Source: Thiohalocapsa halophila
GTDB lineage: Bacteria; Pseudomonadota; Gammaproteobacteria; Chromatiales; Chromatiaceae
Direction: 5' to 3'
Length of the DNA stretch: 41,657 nucleotides
Assembly: GCF_016583825.1 (NCBI RefSeq)
Contig: NZ_NRRV01000053.1
Span: forward strand, 1 to 41,657
Part shown: positions 9,168 to 17,504 of the stretch, one piece after another
How the letters are laid out: each line of letters begins with the position of its first letter
Numbering within the stretch: position 1 is the stretch's first letter
Program-made: the position numbers and the translations under genes
The notes under the pieces: model-generated
Told to the model about the DNA's origin: nothing
The model's input: only the letters and a program-made list of their open reading frames with translations
Database searches by the model: none

Positions 9168-9596
9168 AACCCGAAAACCTGTATCGGATGGGTGTATTCA
9201 GCGCAATCGCGGGGTATCTTCTTGGAAAGGAAGGTAATTCAGCGACTGAAGGCCGCAAGATCCTTTGACAGCGGGGATTGGGTCCCACCGAAGAGTCGGA
9301 GACAGTATCGAGGCTAGTCTTGCTTCCTACATGATCCCCCTTCGCTCTAAGCTAGACTTAGAGACTTATTGCTAGCTGCAGTCGACGTGCTCCGCCGTGC
9401 TCGGGGAAAGCCGCCCCCTGTCGTCAAAGTCCTCGGGAGTCTTGTCGCGGCTTGCATTGCCCTATACTTATCGGGCGGGGCAAGCCGCGCAGGCTGGCCA
9501 AGCACCACCGTCGCTTTACTCGCTCTTGACGTAAGGCGACAAACGTAAGTTTTCGCAACCGCCATGGCTTCCATTGCCTTTTTGAAGAGGGTCTTT
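9168..9596. other. Non-coding stretch between transposase and tail tube gene
   Basis: No gene is recognised. The first ~50 bp may contain the right end of the insertion sequence. The last part (about 9455-9596) is AT-richer than its surroundings and leads into a GAAGAGG ribosome binding site, so the tail tube promoter probably lies here. Confidence 0.4.
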
Positions 9597-10133
9597 ATGG
9601 CTACTTTCAATGTCAATACCCATCGCCATGATCCATATAAGAATTTTAAGTTCAGAGTTCGCTGGGATGGCCGCACTATAGCCGGAATCACCAAAGTCAG
9701 CGGGCTCAAGCGTACCACCGAGGTGAAGGAGTTCCGGGAGGGTGGCGAGGTTAGCAGCGTCCACAAACTACCAGGGCGGCACAGCGTCGAGCCTATCAGG
9801 CTTGAGCGCGGCATTACACATGATGCCGAGTTTGAGCGCTGGGCAAACAAGGTGTGGAACGTCTCGGCCAAGGAAGGCGGCGGCCTCGAGTCGTCGCTGA
9901 AGGACTTCCGCAAGGACATCATCATCGACCTCCTTAACGAAGCCGGCCAGATCGTTCTGTGCTACAAGGTCTACCGCTGTTGGGTGTCTGAATTTCAAGC
10001 TCTGCCGGAACTAGACGCGAATGGAAACGGCGTCGCCATCGAAGCGCTAACGCTCCAGAACGAAGGATGGGAGCGGGATCAGACGGTACCTGAACCCGCA
10101 GAGCCTTCATATGACGACCCGCCGGTGACGTAG
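9597..10133 (+). CDS. Phage/contractile-injection-system tail tube protein (gp19-like)
   Basis: A 178-residue member of the T4 gp19-like tail tube family, whose subunits stack as hexamers to form the inner tube of contractile tails and extracellular injection systems. Recognisable parts are the start NVNTHRHDPYKNFKFRVRW, then VSGLKRTTEVKEFREGG, a long hydrophilic centre, and the C-terminal strand YKVYRCWVSEFQALPELDANG followed by IEALTLQNEGWERD. Start at 9597 is chosen for the GAAGAGG at 9584-9590; an upstream in-frame ATG lacks support. No sheath, baseplate or ATPase gene is nearby, so it is an orphan. Confidence 0.85.
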   Translation: MATFNVNTHRHDPYKNFKFRVRWDGRTIAGITKVSGLKRTTEVKEFREGGEVSSVHKLPGRHSVEPIRLERGITHDAEFERWANKVWNVSAKEGGGLESSLKDFRKDIIIDLLNEAGQIVLCYKVYRCWVSEFQALPELDANGNGVAIEALTLQNEGWERDQTVPEPAEPSYDDPPVT

Positions 10134-10380
10134 GTGTGCCCAAGACATTGCATACCGTCTCGCTGCGTTTGACACTCACTGGACTGTAGAAACCGGCTAA
10201 GGTGTTGGACTAGTTCGACCTGAGCGAGGGCCTGCTGACCGGCGCCCTGACGCGTCGATGCGTCGGCACCCCTGGCCTCCTGGCGCGCATCGATTCGGTC
10301 CGAGTGGAGTAGCTCTTCGAGGTTGTTGACGAGGGCGGCTACCCTGGCACGAATCGTTTCGGGCGCGGCGATGATCTTAG

Positions 10381-10772
10381 AAGGAGCGGTCGGATGGTAG
10401 TCAGGGTGCGTCGCGCCCGGTAGATGGGATCAGGGTGCATGGCAAGGCACAACGACGAGGAATAGTTTTTCTATTCCGAGGAGTTGTAACGCAGCTAGGC
10501 GCCCCGCGGAGCGTGCCATGGCGGCCGGGCGTCGATCATAAGTCCGACCACGGGCCGGGCTCTGGCTCCCACGCTCCCGCTGGGAGCTGGGGCCGACGCT
10601 CTGCGTCCCGTCGCGCTGGTTACGTGGTGGTCGGGGTTATGATCAAGGCCCGCGGGGCGTGCCATGGCGGCCGTATCGGCCTTCACCCAGACGGTGACGT
10701 TCAGAGCATTACTAAAATCCCAGCCGGCTCGGGCATTTGCATGCTCGTCGAAGCGGTCAACTGCTCCTCCTA
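10381..10772. mobile_element. Insertion splitting the pseudogene, rich in hairpins (REP/MITE-like)
   Basis: This ~390-bp block interrupts the pseudogene exactly between GRGDD and DANL. It contains a T-loop hairpin GGAATAG-TTTTT-CTATTCC (10459-10477), two direct copies of a GCGTGCCATGGCGGCCG word (about 10508 and 10658), and an inverted pair around TCGATCATAA.TCCGACCAC (about 10533) and GTGGTCGGGGTTATGATCA (about 10625). The inverted pair encloses the double hairpin listed separately. It codes for nothing recognisable. It may be a non-autonomous element; no target duplication could be confirmed. Confidence 0.5.
10565..10607. repeat. REP-like double hairpin
   Basis: Stem 1 is GCTCCCA...TGGGAGC (10565-10571 with 10581-10587); stem 2 is GACGC-TCT-GCGTC (10595-10607). 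A CCCACGCTC hairpin followed by a GACGCTCTGCGTC hairpin resembles a widespread intergenic palindromic repeat of gammaproteobacteria. That comparison is from memory, not from a search. Confidence 0.55.
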
Positions 10773-10842
10773 GAATGATGCCAATCTGGTCGGGCACGGC
10801 GACCACTACCCGACCAATGTCGTAAACGACGAGGATGACTGA

Positions 10843-11150
10843 ACCTAATGATCGGCGCTGCAGGCGAGCTGGGGCATCGGCAGCCGTCCGACGGCGTTGG
10901 GCGCGGAACGGCGGCTGTCGTAGCAGCACTCCGACCACGGCTTGTCTGGCTATTAGGCGGGTTGGTGTGCCGACGGAAGCGTCCGGAGCGTCTCTGTGCG
11001 GATCGCGGCGTACGTCCTCGGCCAGACACAGAGGCTGTCCGCTACGCGGAGCGCGGTGTACGTCTTTGTTCTGCTCAGGTGTGGCAGTGGGGTAGCGGTA
11101 ACTGGCGGAACACCACGTCTCGGCCCGGGACAGCGGTAAGCGTCCGGCGA
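10843..11150. repeat. Diverged duplicate of the region downstream of the EEP gene (copy of 39692-40005)
   Basis: The sequence after the pseudogene stop parallels that after the intact gene. Shared words include GGCGGCTGTCGTAGCAG, the 20-base word GCCGACGGAAGCGTCCGGAG, CCTCGGCCAG and GGAACACCAC. Small indels separate them. It has no open frame shared by both copies. Duplication therefore covered the gene end plus about 300 bp of non-coding DNA. Confidence 0.8.
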
Positions 11151-11174
11151 ACTACAGGATTGCCCCTTGGGGGC

Positions 11175-11400
11175 TAATGACGTCCAATTTCAGAATATGT
11201 GGCAGCAAGGCCGCGATGGCTTTGGGGGAGTTGGCGGCGGGCAGGTGCTCGAAGAGGTAGGTCAAGTAGGCCGGGGCTCCAGGGCGTTGGCCTTGGCGGT
11301 CTTGACCAGGGAGTAGAGCAGCGCACTGGTCTCGGCGCCGTCGGGGGTTGCCGAGGGCGGCGTCCACCCGCACCGGGTGCGGCAGGGTCGTGAGATCGAC
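11175..11400 (-). pseudogene. IS66-family transposase C-terminal scrap, frameshifted
   Basis: On the minus strand two frames together give the C-terminal signature of IS66 TnpC transposases: SALLYSLVKTAKANALEP in one frame, then AYLTYLFEHLPAANSPKAIA and ALLPHI in another. The catalytic core is missing. It probably marks an old insertion between the duplicated segment and the next gene. Confidence 0.7.
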
Positions 11401-11521
11401 ACCGGCGACGCGTGACATGCTGGGCCTTTCACTGACGGCGCTCGGCGCACGCAGAGTATGGGACAGCGCGTTGGGAGAAGGGTACGGTGTGCGCTCCCCC
11501 GCAGGCAGTCCAGCGCCCGGC

Positions 11522-11860
11522 ATGTCGATGGCAGAGCAGCTTCGCGCCAAACTCCACCCCAGCCGCTTTCCCAGCATGAGCGAGCAGATGTCGGCCATCG
11601 TCGGCTTCGTGCTCGGGGAGGCGTTCACCGAACCCGCGATCGCCGAGCTGCACCTGACGCCTGACGGCGGCGTCCTGGCGGTGCCGGTCACCGCCGCGGG
11701 CGAGCGTGGTCAGGCCGCCTTCATCGGTGCGGCTGTGGATCTCCAAGCGAATCTGTCGCGACTCGGCATGGCGGCCGGGCTGGATGCCGACGAGTGGTCT
11801 GAATATGCGCGGCTCGTGCGCGAGCGCGTCGGGGTGGAGCTGTCGGGCGAGGGCGGCTGA
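11522..11860 (+). CDS. Hypothetical protein
   Basis: A 112-residue protein with no family I recognise. It begins MSMAEQLRAKLHPSRF and contains a predicted beta-hairpin section ELHLTPDGGVLAVPVTAAG followed by a helical, acidic C-terminus (LDADEWSEYARLVRERVGVE). The frame is open upstream, but that part runs antisense over the IS66 scrap, so the later start is preferred. Codon use looks coding. It appears to be monocistronic; no clear ribosome binding site. Confidence 0.5.
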   Translation: MSMAEQLRAKLHPSRFPSMSEQMSAIVGFVLGEAFTEPAIAELHLTPDGGVLAVPVTAAGERGQAAFIGAAVDLQANLSRLGMAAGLDADEWSEYARLVRERVGVELSGEGG

Positions 11861-12193
11861 GCGGTCTCGAGGTCGCCGTGGGCGGCTGGCCGATGGTCGC
11901 GGGTCCCGGCCTGCACCCAGCATCAGCCCTCGCGCTCCCGACCAGTTCGCGGCTGTTGGCGCTGGCGGTCCCCCTGCTTAGCGATGGCCACCTGGGAACG
12001 AGCCGATCAGTGCCGGCCTACGGTCTACGCAGCGGTGATCCGGGCCCCTCAAAGCATCAGGCCACCACCGATCCCGCCGACAGCGGACCCCTTACACCAT
12101 CGCGTTATGGCAGCTACACTGGCCGTTAACGACAAGCAGGTTGTGGGGCGGGCCGCCGGCTGAGACCGGGCCGGACGTCAGGATGGTGGGGCA
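11861..12193. other. Intergenic region before the PilZ gene
   Basis: No gene recognised. The last ~100 bp are AT-richer, and TACACT at about 12115 could be a -10 element for the PilZ gene; no confident -35. Confidence 0.35.
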
Positions 12194-12577
12194 ATGAGCG
12201 ACTTCGATGGGGCAGCTGCCGAACCACGCATTCGCGGCGAGCGCCGGCGCTTCCCGCGCGCGGGCTTCGACGGCGCCGTGGCCGCGGAGCCGGTGCCGCG
12301 CACCATAAGCACGCATGCCATGCCGCTGCTGGCGTCCGATCTCAGCGAAGGCGGGCTCGGCGCCACTGCGCAGGACTTCGTGCCAAGCGGCGCCAAGCTG
12401 CTGGTGTCGCTGGAGCCGGCCGCGGGGGCGGAGCCGCTTCGGCTGATGGGCGAGGTGGTGCGGGTCGCGCACATCGCGTTTCAGGATCGCTGGTCGCTGG
12501 GGATCGCGTTCGACGCGGTGTCGGAGGCGGAGCGGAAGCGGTTGCGGGAGGTTGTGGCGGGACGGGGGCGTGGTTGA
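12194..12577 (+). CDS. PilZ-domain protein (cyclic-di-GMP receptor)
   Basis: A 127-residue single-domain PilZ protein. Both nucleotide-binding signatures are visible: RxxxR in RRFPR near residue 18, and the D/NxSxxG motif as DLSEGG near residue 49. The domain closes with GEVVRVAHIAFQDRWSLGIA and FDAVSEAERKRL. PilZ proteins bind cyclic-di-GMP and change motility, adhesion or polysaccharide export through a partner. No partner gene is adjacent. Cytoplasmic; no signal peptide. Confidence 0.85.
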   Translation: MSDFDGAAAEPRIRGERRRFPRAGFDGAVAAEPVPRTISTHAMPLLASDLSEGGLGATAQDFVPSGAKLLVSLEPAAGAEPLRLMGEVVRVAHIAFQDRWSLGIAFDAVSEAERKRLREVVAGRGRG

Positions 12578-12777
12578 GGGGATTGGGCAGGTCGAAGGAG
12601 GGTGCACTGACTGGGGTCGGTTAAGGCGCTATGCGAGCGAGTTGAGTCGCTGTGCCGCAGGTGGATTGAGCTGGAAGGCAGACGTTCACACTGCTCGGGT
12701 GCTCGGGAGTTGTCGGCCACAAGCGGATATCCTCGAATAAGCCTAGGCTTCTCTAGCCTGCGCGAATACATCCATAT

Positions 12778-13338
12778 ATGAACGAAGAGGTGGCAGGCAC
12801 TACGTCCGATGATCGCCCCAGGCGACTAACGGAGATAGCATCAGCACTGGGAAAAAATCCCACTGGCTTTCTCAAGTTCGTACGCCGACGTGGTTTTGAG
12901 CCGTTTAAGCTCCAGGAAGGCCAGAACAAGCCCTATTACCTGACCGCGCAAGACGCCGAGGTATTTTTGCAGCGAGTCAAGGATGAAGAGCGTCTTGTGC
13001 CTTTCCCCGAAACAGAAACGGTATCCAGCGGAGTGTCAGGCGTATATGCGGTAGAGGTGCCCGGCTACGACGGCTCCACCCGGATTAAGATTGGATGGAG
13101 CGATAATATTGCTGAGCGGCTAAACACCTACCGAACAATCATCCCCGACCTACGTGTTTTGCGGGTATGGCTGTGTTACGCAGACTGGTTCGAGCGTATG
13201 ACTTTGGCTTGGGCGGAGAAGAATGGCACACAAATCGGCCAAGAACTGTTCGAGTTCGAAGACAAGAGAGAGGCTCTTTCTTCTCTGGACGACTTGTTCG
13301 CGAATTTCGGCATAGAAGCTAAGAACGAGTCCCTCTAA
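12778..13338 (+). CDS. T5orf172/GIY-YIG-like protein with N-terminal DNA-binding domain
   Basis: A 186-residue protein. Residues ~15-75 look like a MerR/excisionase-type winged helix (LTEIASALGKNPTGFLKFVR, YYLTAQDAEVFLQRV). Residues ~85-180 resemble the T5orf172/Mug113 branch of GIY-YIG nucleases: SGVYAVEV, then RIKIGWSDNIAERLNTYRT, then a conserved-position Glu in WFERMTLAWAEKNG and a terminal ELFEFED strand. The usual EWF signature is changed to ELF. Base composition is clearly AT-richer than the neighbours, which suggests transfer. It may be a mobile-element or defence nuclease; activity is uncertain because the tyrosine pair is only partly conserved. Confidence 0.65.
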   Translation: MNEEVAGTTSDDRPRRLTEIASALGKNPTGFLKFVRRRGFEPFKLQEGQNKPYYLTAQDAEVFLQRVKDEERLVPFPETETVSSGVSGVYAVEVPGYDGSTRIKIGWSDNIAERLNTYRTIIPDLRVLRVWLCYADWFERMTLAWAEKNGTQIGQELFEFEDKREALSSLDDLFANFGIEAKNESL

Positions 13339-13923
13339 AACTTGGCGGTGGCGCCTATGGCCGGCTTCCGCCCTCCTGACACTTCGCGGCACCGCGTCCA
13401 GCGGCGGCAAAGGGCTCCGTGGCAGCCGTCTATCGCGGGCCGGAGACAGACGGTTCTCGGCCACCATGTGTAGTTCGCAACTATGTGAAGCTGCGGGCGG
13501 CTGTCACCACAAGTCGCTGTTTTAAAGCGCTTTGTGTGGGCCGAGTCGCGTTGAAGCTTCACATAGTTCTTCAGGTTTCTCGAAGGTGGGTGCCAAGGCA
13601 GGAAACAGCGATGAAGCCTGCTGACCAGCACCCCGACTTAAGCGAAGGCAAGGATTCCAGTGCCCGCACGGACGGCCGCTGGCCCTAATGTGCGCCGACA
13701 CTATGTCCTCGCGCTCTCGATCCCGTGGACCGCGGTGCCCCAGCGTTCCGCGACGACTTGAGACTATGTGAAGAACCGTCTGGCGCCAACGTAGGCCAAC
13801 TCTGGAGTCGGCATGGGAACTTCATATAGTTGGCAACCACACATAGTGGCCGCTATTTGAAGCTTCGCGTAGTAGATGTTAGCGGTCCGAATGGGCATGC
13901 GTAATTCTTAGGTATTTAGCGTT
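13339..13923. other. Gene-free stretch carrying a cluster of dyad repeats
   Basis: No gene is recognised in this 585-bp gap. Its notable content is a set of ACTATGTGAAG repeats described separately. The 3' end (13880-13920) is AT-rich and could hold the promoter for the ATPase gene. Confidence 0.5.
13464..13872. repeat. Cluster of ACTATGTGAAG repeats in inverted pairs
   Basis: A perfect 14-bp inverted pair, AACTATGTGAAGCT (13479-13492) and its complement (13555-13568), defines a first ~90-bp unit. Its left edge also contains TAGTT-CGC-AACTA (13471-13483). A second cluster has ACTATGTGAAG (13763-13773), CTTCATATAGT (13820-13830), CACATAGT (13840-13847) and the adjoining pair CTATTTGAAG|CTTCGCGTAG (13853-13872). 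Such half-site pairs resemble tyrosine-recombinase core sites or operators. They sit just upstream of an AT-rich, possibly cassette-borne gene. Confidence 0.65.
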
Positions 13924-15195
13924 ATGAATGTATCTGACGTCTTCGGAATCAACAGCGAGGTCCGCCTCGAGTCGTATGTTGATCGTGGCGATCTCGATAC
14001 AGCGATTGGAAAATTGCTTGTCAGGAATACGCATATCGCTCTGAAAGGCGAATCGAAATGCGGTAAGTCTTGGCTCCGGCAGAAAAATCTACCGAACGCA
14101 ATCGTAGTCCAGTGCCGACTTGGAAGAGGCGCGATCGATATCTATGTAGATGCATTGTCCCAGCTTGGCGTCAGCTTTGTCGTCAGCGACACAACGACAG
14201 GGAAAATCGAAGGGCGTGTTGAGGCGACCGGTGCCGTCGGAGAGGGCTTGCTCAGCAAAGTCTTCGGATTAACCGGTAGCGCTTCTGCTAGCGCCGGAGC
14301 AAGCCGTGAAAGTATCCAAGGCAAAGGCGTCGTGGGTCGCGACATCAATGACCTTCGGTATGTGGCGGAACTGATTAGAGAGAGTAGACGCCACCTTGTG
14401 GTCGAGGATTTCCATTACCTCTCCGTAGAAGAACGGCGGAAACTCGCTTTCGATCTCAAGGCGTTATGGGACTATGGATTGTACGTAGTCATAATCGGCG
14501 TATGGAGCCAGAGTAATCTGCTCATTTATCTGAATCCAGATTTGACAGGTCGAATTGAAGAGGTGTCGGTCTATTGGTCGACCGACGACTTAAAAGGAGT
14601 TCTCGACACGGGTGGCGCTGCTCTCAATCTTCGATTCAATGCCGAGTTCGCCGATGAACTCGCGAACCTGAGTTACGGAAACGCTGGAATACTTCAAACT
14701 TTAACAATCCGAGCGCTCGATGCGCTAGAGATCGTTACCGCACCCCGCACTAGTGTGGAGATAGCCGATAAGGAAGCAATTCAAACTGCCGCTTTACACT
14801 ATGCTGATCAGCTTAACGCCCTATACCAACAGTTTGCTAAACGTGTGGCCAGGGGGGTGCGCACACGTAAAGATTCGACTGGCATATACGCACATGCGAT
14901 GGCTGTAATTATGGACGCTTCAGATGAATTGAGCATACGAGGCATACCGCTTGACTACATCTTTCGTATCGCTAACGAGCGAGAACCGCGAATACAAAAA
15001 GGCAACCTACGGACAATCCTGGAGAAACTGGAAGGGTTGCAAGTGGACGAGGCAGGTCGCGGTCTTGTGGTTGCCTACAACGAGGCCGACGGAGAGGTCT
15101 CAATCGTCGATAGGCAAGTATTGCTCTATCGACGATTTAGCACCGTGAGCTGGCCTTGGGAGGAGCTCATCGAGGAAGCCGGCTTTGACAGCTAA
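13924..15195 (+). CDS. P-loop ATPase (AAA/STAND-like), unassigned family
   Basis: A 423-residue protein with Walker A GESKCGKS (residues 42-49, in HIALKGESKCGKSWL) and a Walker B-like HLVVEDFHYL (Asp162), as in AAA/STAND ATPases. Between them is a Gly/Ser/Ala-rich linker (GLTGSASASAGAS, near 117-129). The C-terminal ~200 residues look helical with a possible winged helix (RTILEKLEGLQVDEAG...VVAYNEADGEVSIVDRQVLL). No nuclease, TIR or protease domain is recognised. Base composition is AT-richer than the surrounding DNA. An attC-like hairpin overlaps its stop codon, so it may be an integron-type gene cassette. A defence role is possible but only inferred from fold type and context. Confidence 0.75.
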   Translation: MNVSDVFGINSEVRLESYVDRGDLDTAIGKLLVRNTHIALKGESKCGKSWLRQKNLPNAIVVQCRLGRGAIDIYVDALSQLGVSFVVSDTTTGKIEGRVEATGAVGEGLLSKVFGLTGSASASAGASRESIQGKGVVGRDINDLRYVAELIRESRRHLVVEDFHYLSVEERRKLAFDLKALWDYGLYVVIIGVWSQSNLLIYLNPDLTGRIEEVSVYWSTDDLKGVLDTGGAALNLRFNAEFADELANLSYGNAGILQTLTIRALDALEIVTAPRTSVEIADKEAIQTAALHYADQLNALYQQFAKRVARGVRTRKDSTGIYAHAMAVIMDASDELSIRGIPLDYIFRIANEREPRIQKGNLRTILEKLEGLQVDEAGRGLVVAYNEADGEVSIVDRQVLLYRRFSTVSWPWEELIEEAGFDS

Positions 15196-15284
15196 CGTCC
15201 TGTTCAATCAGACCCTTGATTGTTGCGGCGCTTCGCTGCCGCTCCGCTCCTTGCCGTCAAGGACGGCTTAACAGGGCGTCGGCT
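15190..15284. repeat. attC-like imperfect hairpin after the ATPase gene
   Basis: Outer arms AGCTAACGTCCTGTT (15190-15204) and AACAGGGCGTCGGCT (15270-15284) pair at 14 of 15 positions (12 Watson-Crick, 2 G-U). The right arm aligns with the L'/R' end of attC sites (GCTTAAC...GTTRRRY), but the core GTT is GTC here. Inner segments CCCTTGA and TCAAGGA also pair, and the loop carries GC-rich words of the kind seen in cassette attC sites. The overlap with the stop codon at 15195 fits cassette layout. It could also be a terminator-like palindrome. Confidence 0.5.
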
Positions 15285-15433
15285 TCGGGTCGACGTAAGT
15301 GGGCATCCGGCAGGCAGGGCGGCCATGTCCGCTTTCGATTGCTGGGGCAATGAGCATAGCTACCTGCCGTTTGCCGGTCCTCAACGGCTTCTTTGCGCCT
15401 GCCACGGCCTAAGCGGATCGCGCCAATACCCAG

Positions 15434-16858
15434 TCAACGCTCCACCCTTCCCGAGCCCTCCACCCCATCCCCAAGCCACCGCCGAACCCCATCCCGATAA
15501 GGCGCGTCAAACCGCCCGTAATACTCAAACTCTCCGGCCGCGGACCCGCCCAGGTTGGTACCGAGCAGCCGGCGCTCGGCGTTGAATAGCCCAGCCCCGC
15601 TGCTCCCCGGCTCCGTCGCACCAGAACGGCGCTCGACCCGCACGTACCCGATCGCGGCGGGGTCCGCGTCCTCGCCGCACCAGTCCACCTCGATGCAGGT
15701 CTTGTACTCGCTCACCGTCGCGCGGCCCAGCTCCTGCGGGCCGGCGAAGGGGTGGTGGAGGGTGGATGTCTTGAGGCCGATCGCCGGCAGGATCGGCTGC
15801 GCGTGCACGAACGCGGCATCAGCCGGCGGCGGCTGTCGCAGGCGCAGCAGGGCGGTGTCGGTGGACTGGGCGAGGTAGAGCACGTCGGCGCCGCCGGGGA
15901 CGCTGTCGCCGGCACCGACCGGGCCGCCGCAGGTCTCAGCGCGCAGGAACCAGAAGCCCTCGATGCTGGAGGCGCGCCCCTGATCCGGGAAGCAGTGCTG
16001 CGCCGTGAGGACGTAGGGGATGTCCGTGGCCGAGTCGTCGTCGGCGACCAGGGTTCCGGTGCAGGCGCCGGTGGCCCCGTGCGGGTGGGTATAGAGCAGC
16101 AGGGTGGCCGCGCGGCTCTGTCGATCCCAGTCCGGGTGGCAGGCGGGGTCGGTGGCCTCGGCAGTGGCGGCGGCGTCCGCCGGGGGCTCGCCCGGCAGCC
16201 GGGCGAGGTGGGAGACCGCGGGCAGCCCCAGGCGCGCCGGGTGCGGATCGGCGCCGGCGGGCAGGGTGATCTCCAGCAGCAGCGCATCGCCGGCAATCAG
16301 CGGCGACCAGAACAGCGGGGCGTCGGGGCCGGCGGCGGCGTCGGCAGCGAGGCTCGCGTTGACGAGCGCGCCGTCGAGGGTGTGCCGGGCCGCCGAGCCG
16401 GGGCCCGAGAAGCGCAGCTCGGCGGTGTCGGGCAGGTGCTGCGGGCGCAGTGCGACGCGCAGGCCCCGCGCGTCGGGGGCGCGCAGGATGAGTGTGAGGG
16501 CATGGCGGCCGTCGTCGGTGCGGCGCCAGGGCAGGGCGTCGGGCGCCGGCAGCTGGTCGGCGGGGATCTCGCGGCCGAAGCCGAGGCGCAGGGCGCCGCC
16601 GGTGGCCTCCGTCGCGGCGGCGATGCGGGCCAAGGCCTGGTCGTGGGTGAGCGGTGACAGCCGGAGCTCGAGGGCCTCGCGCGTGACGGTGGCGCCGTCT
16701 TGGCTGGTGGATGGGCCGGTGAAGGCCGGCATGGTGAAGCCGGCCATGGCCAGCGCGACGGCGCCAACGCGCGCCAGTCCGGCGGGACTCCTGCGGCCGG
16801 GCGGCGGCCATGCCCGCGATGCAGGGCGGTCAGGGGACGCCGTCCTTCGTGCTGGCAT
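15434..16858 (-). CDS. Exported trypsin-like serine endopeptidase (lysyl-endopeptidase-like)
   Basis: A 474-residue S1-type protease. The ATG at 16858 is preferred; a much longer open frame upstream is antisense to the next gene. A hydrophobic segment (VGAVALAMAGFTMPAFTG, near residues 35-52) is a likely signal peptide behind an Arg-rich start. A ~220-residue N-terminal pro-region or beta domain precedes the catalytic domain. Triad residues are His288 (LTAQHCF), Asp334 (STDTALLRL) and Ser420 (GSSGAGLF). Cysteine placement (CTGTLVADD; AETCGG; KTCIEVDWC) resembles Achromobacter lysyl endopeptidase. It probably acts outside the cytoplasm. A degenerate paralogue lies at 1010-1337. Confidence 0.85.
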   Translation of the reverse strand: MPARRTASPDRPASRAWPPPGRRSPAGLARVGAVALAMAGFTMPAFTGPSTSQDGATVTREALELRLSPLTHDQALARIAAATEATGGALRLGFGREIPADQLPAPDALPWRRTDDGRHALTLILRAPDARGLRVALRPQHLPDTAELRFSGPGSAARHTLDGALVNASLAADAAAGPDAPLFWSPLIAGDALLLEITLPAGADPHPARLGLPAVSHLARLPGEPPADAAATAEATDPACHPDWDRQSRAATLLLYTHPHGATGACTGTLVADDDSATDIPYVLTAQHCFPDQGRASSIEGFWFLRAETCGGPVGAGDSVPGGADVLYLAQSTDTALLRLRQPPPADAAFVHAQPILPAIGLKTSTLHHPFAGPQELGRATVSEYKTCIEVDWCGEDADPAAIGYVRVERRSGATEPGSSGAGLFNAERRLLGTNLGGSAAGEFEYYGRFDAPYRDGVRRWLGDGVEGSGRVER

Positions 16859-17504
16859 GTCTGAGTCAGTCGGCACTGTTTCGGCGTCGGCGGCGGGGGG
16901 AAGGGGCAGCTGCGGTGCCGTGAGCGATGTCAGCGAGACTATGCGTGCACCAACTGGACGGCGTCCATGGCGGATTGCTGTCGGTCGGGGCGCGGTCTTG
17001 TGACCGAACGGAGGGTACCGGGGCTGGTGTGGTGGCGCCGGCACAGCGCTCGTACGTTCCCGTGTTGCAGCTTGTCGGGTGCGCGCGGGGCGCGCGGTTT
17101 TGGCACTGGTGAGGCAGGACAGCCACGCGTCGGCCGTCGGCGGTTGTCCGTCTTGGCAGCGTAGGCGGTTCCTGACAGCAATGCGGGCAGATACCGCAGG
17201 ACAGTATTTGTGCGGCAAGCTAAGTTGAAAGTGCGTGCGGCGAGCGGATGCAGGGGGTACCTTCGGTTGCCGGGGAGCGTCCGCGACCGCGACCGTGGTG
17301 CATCCACGGGCGTGGCTGGCGGCGCCCATCAGGGGCATGGAGGTTGTGACACGCGGCGGCCATGATGCGCGGCGACCTGTCGGAACGCCGGTTACCGCAG
17401 TCAGGTGCGCAACCGCGCAGCGCGACCGTTGGCTCGACGGTCTACGCTGCACCAGCGCCGGGTAACGACTGTCTGTGCGGGATCGACCCCTCGGGAGGGC
17501 CAAG
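16859..17504. other. Divergent intergenic region
   Basis: These 646 bp lie between the leftward protease and the rightward hydrolase and should hold both promoters. Open frames here have no recognisable content or initiation signals. Confidence 0.4.

Larger units (their letters stand above)
10199..10842 (+). pseudogene. Decayed 3' part of an endonuclease/exonuclease/phosphatase gene, interrupted
   Basis: Translated pieces match the last ~75 codons of the intact gene at 38720-39691. KVLD-stop-FDLSEGLLTGA at 10199 corresponds to NVLDQFLVSKGLLTGA, with Gln changed to TAG at 10211. DSVRVE...YPGTNRFGRGDD near 10290-10377 matches SVRVEQ...YPDPIRFGRGDD. After an insertion, DANLVGHGDHYPTNVVNDEDD ends in TGA near 10842, like DANLGGYSDHYPISVVIDEDD. 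Premature stop, frameshifts and a ~390-bp insertion make it non-functional. Confidence 0.85.
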
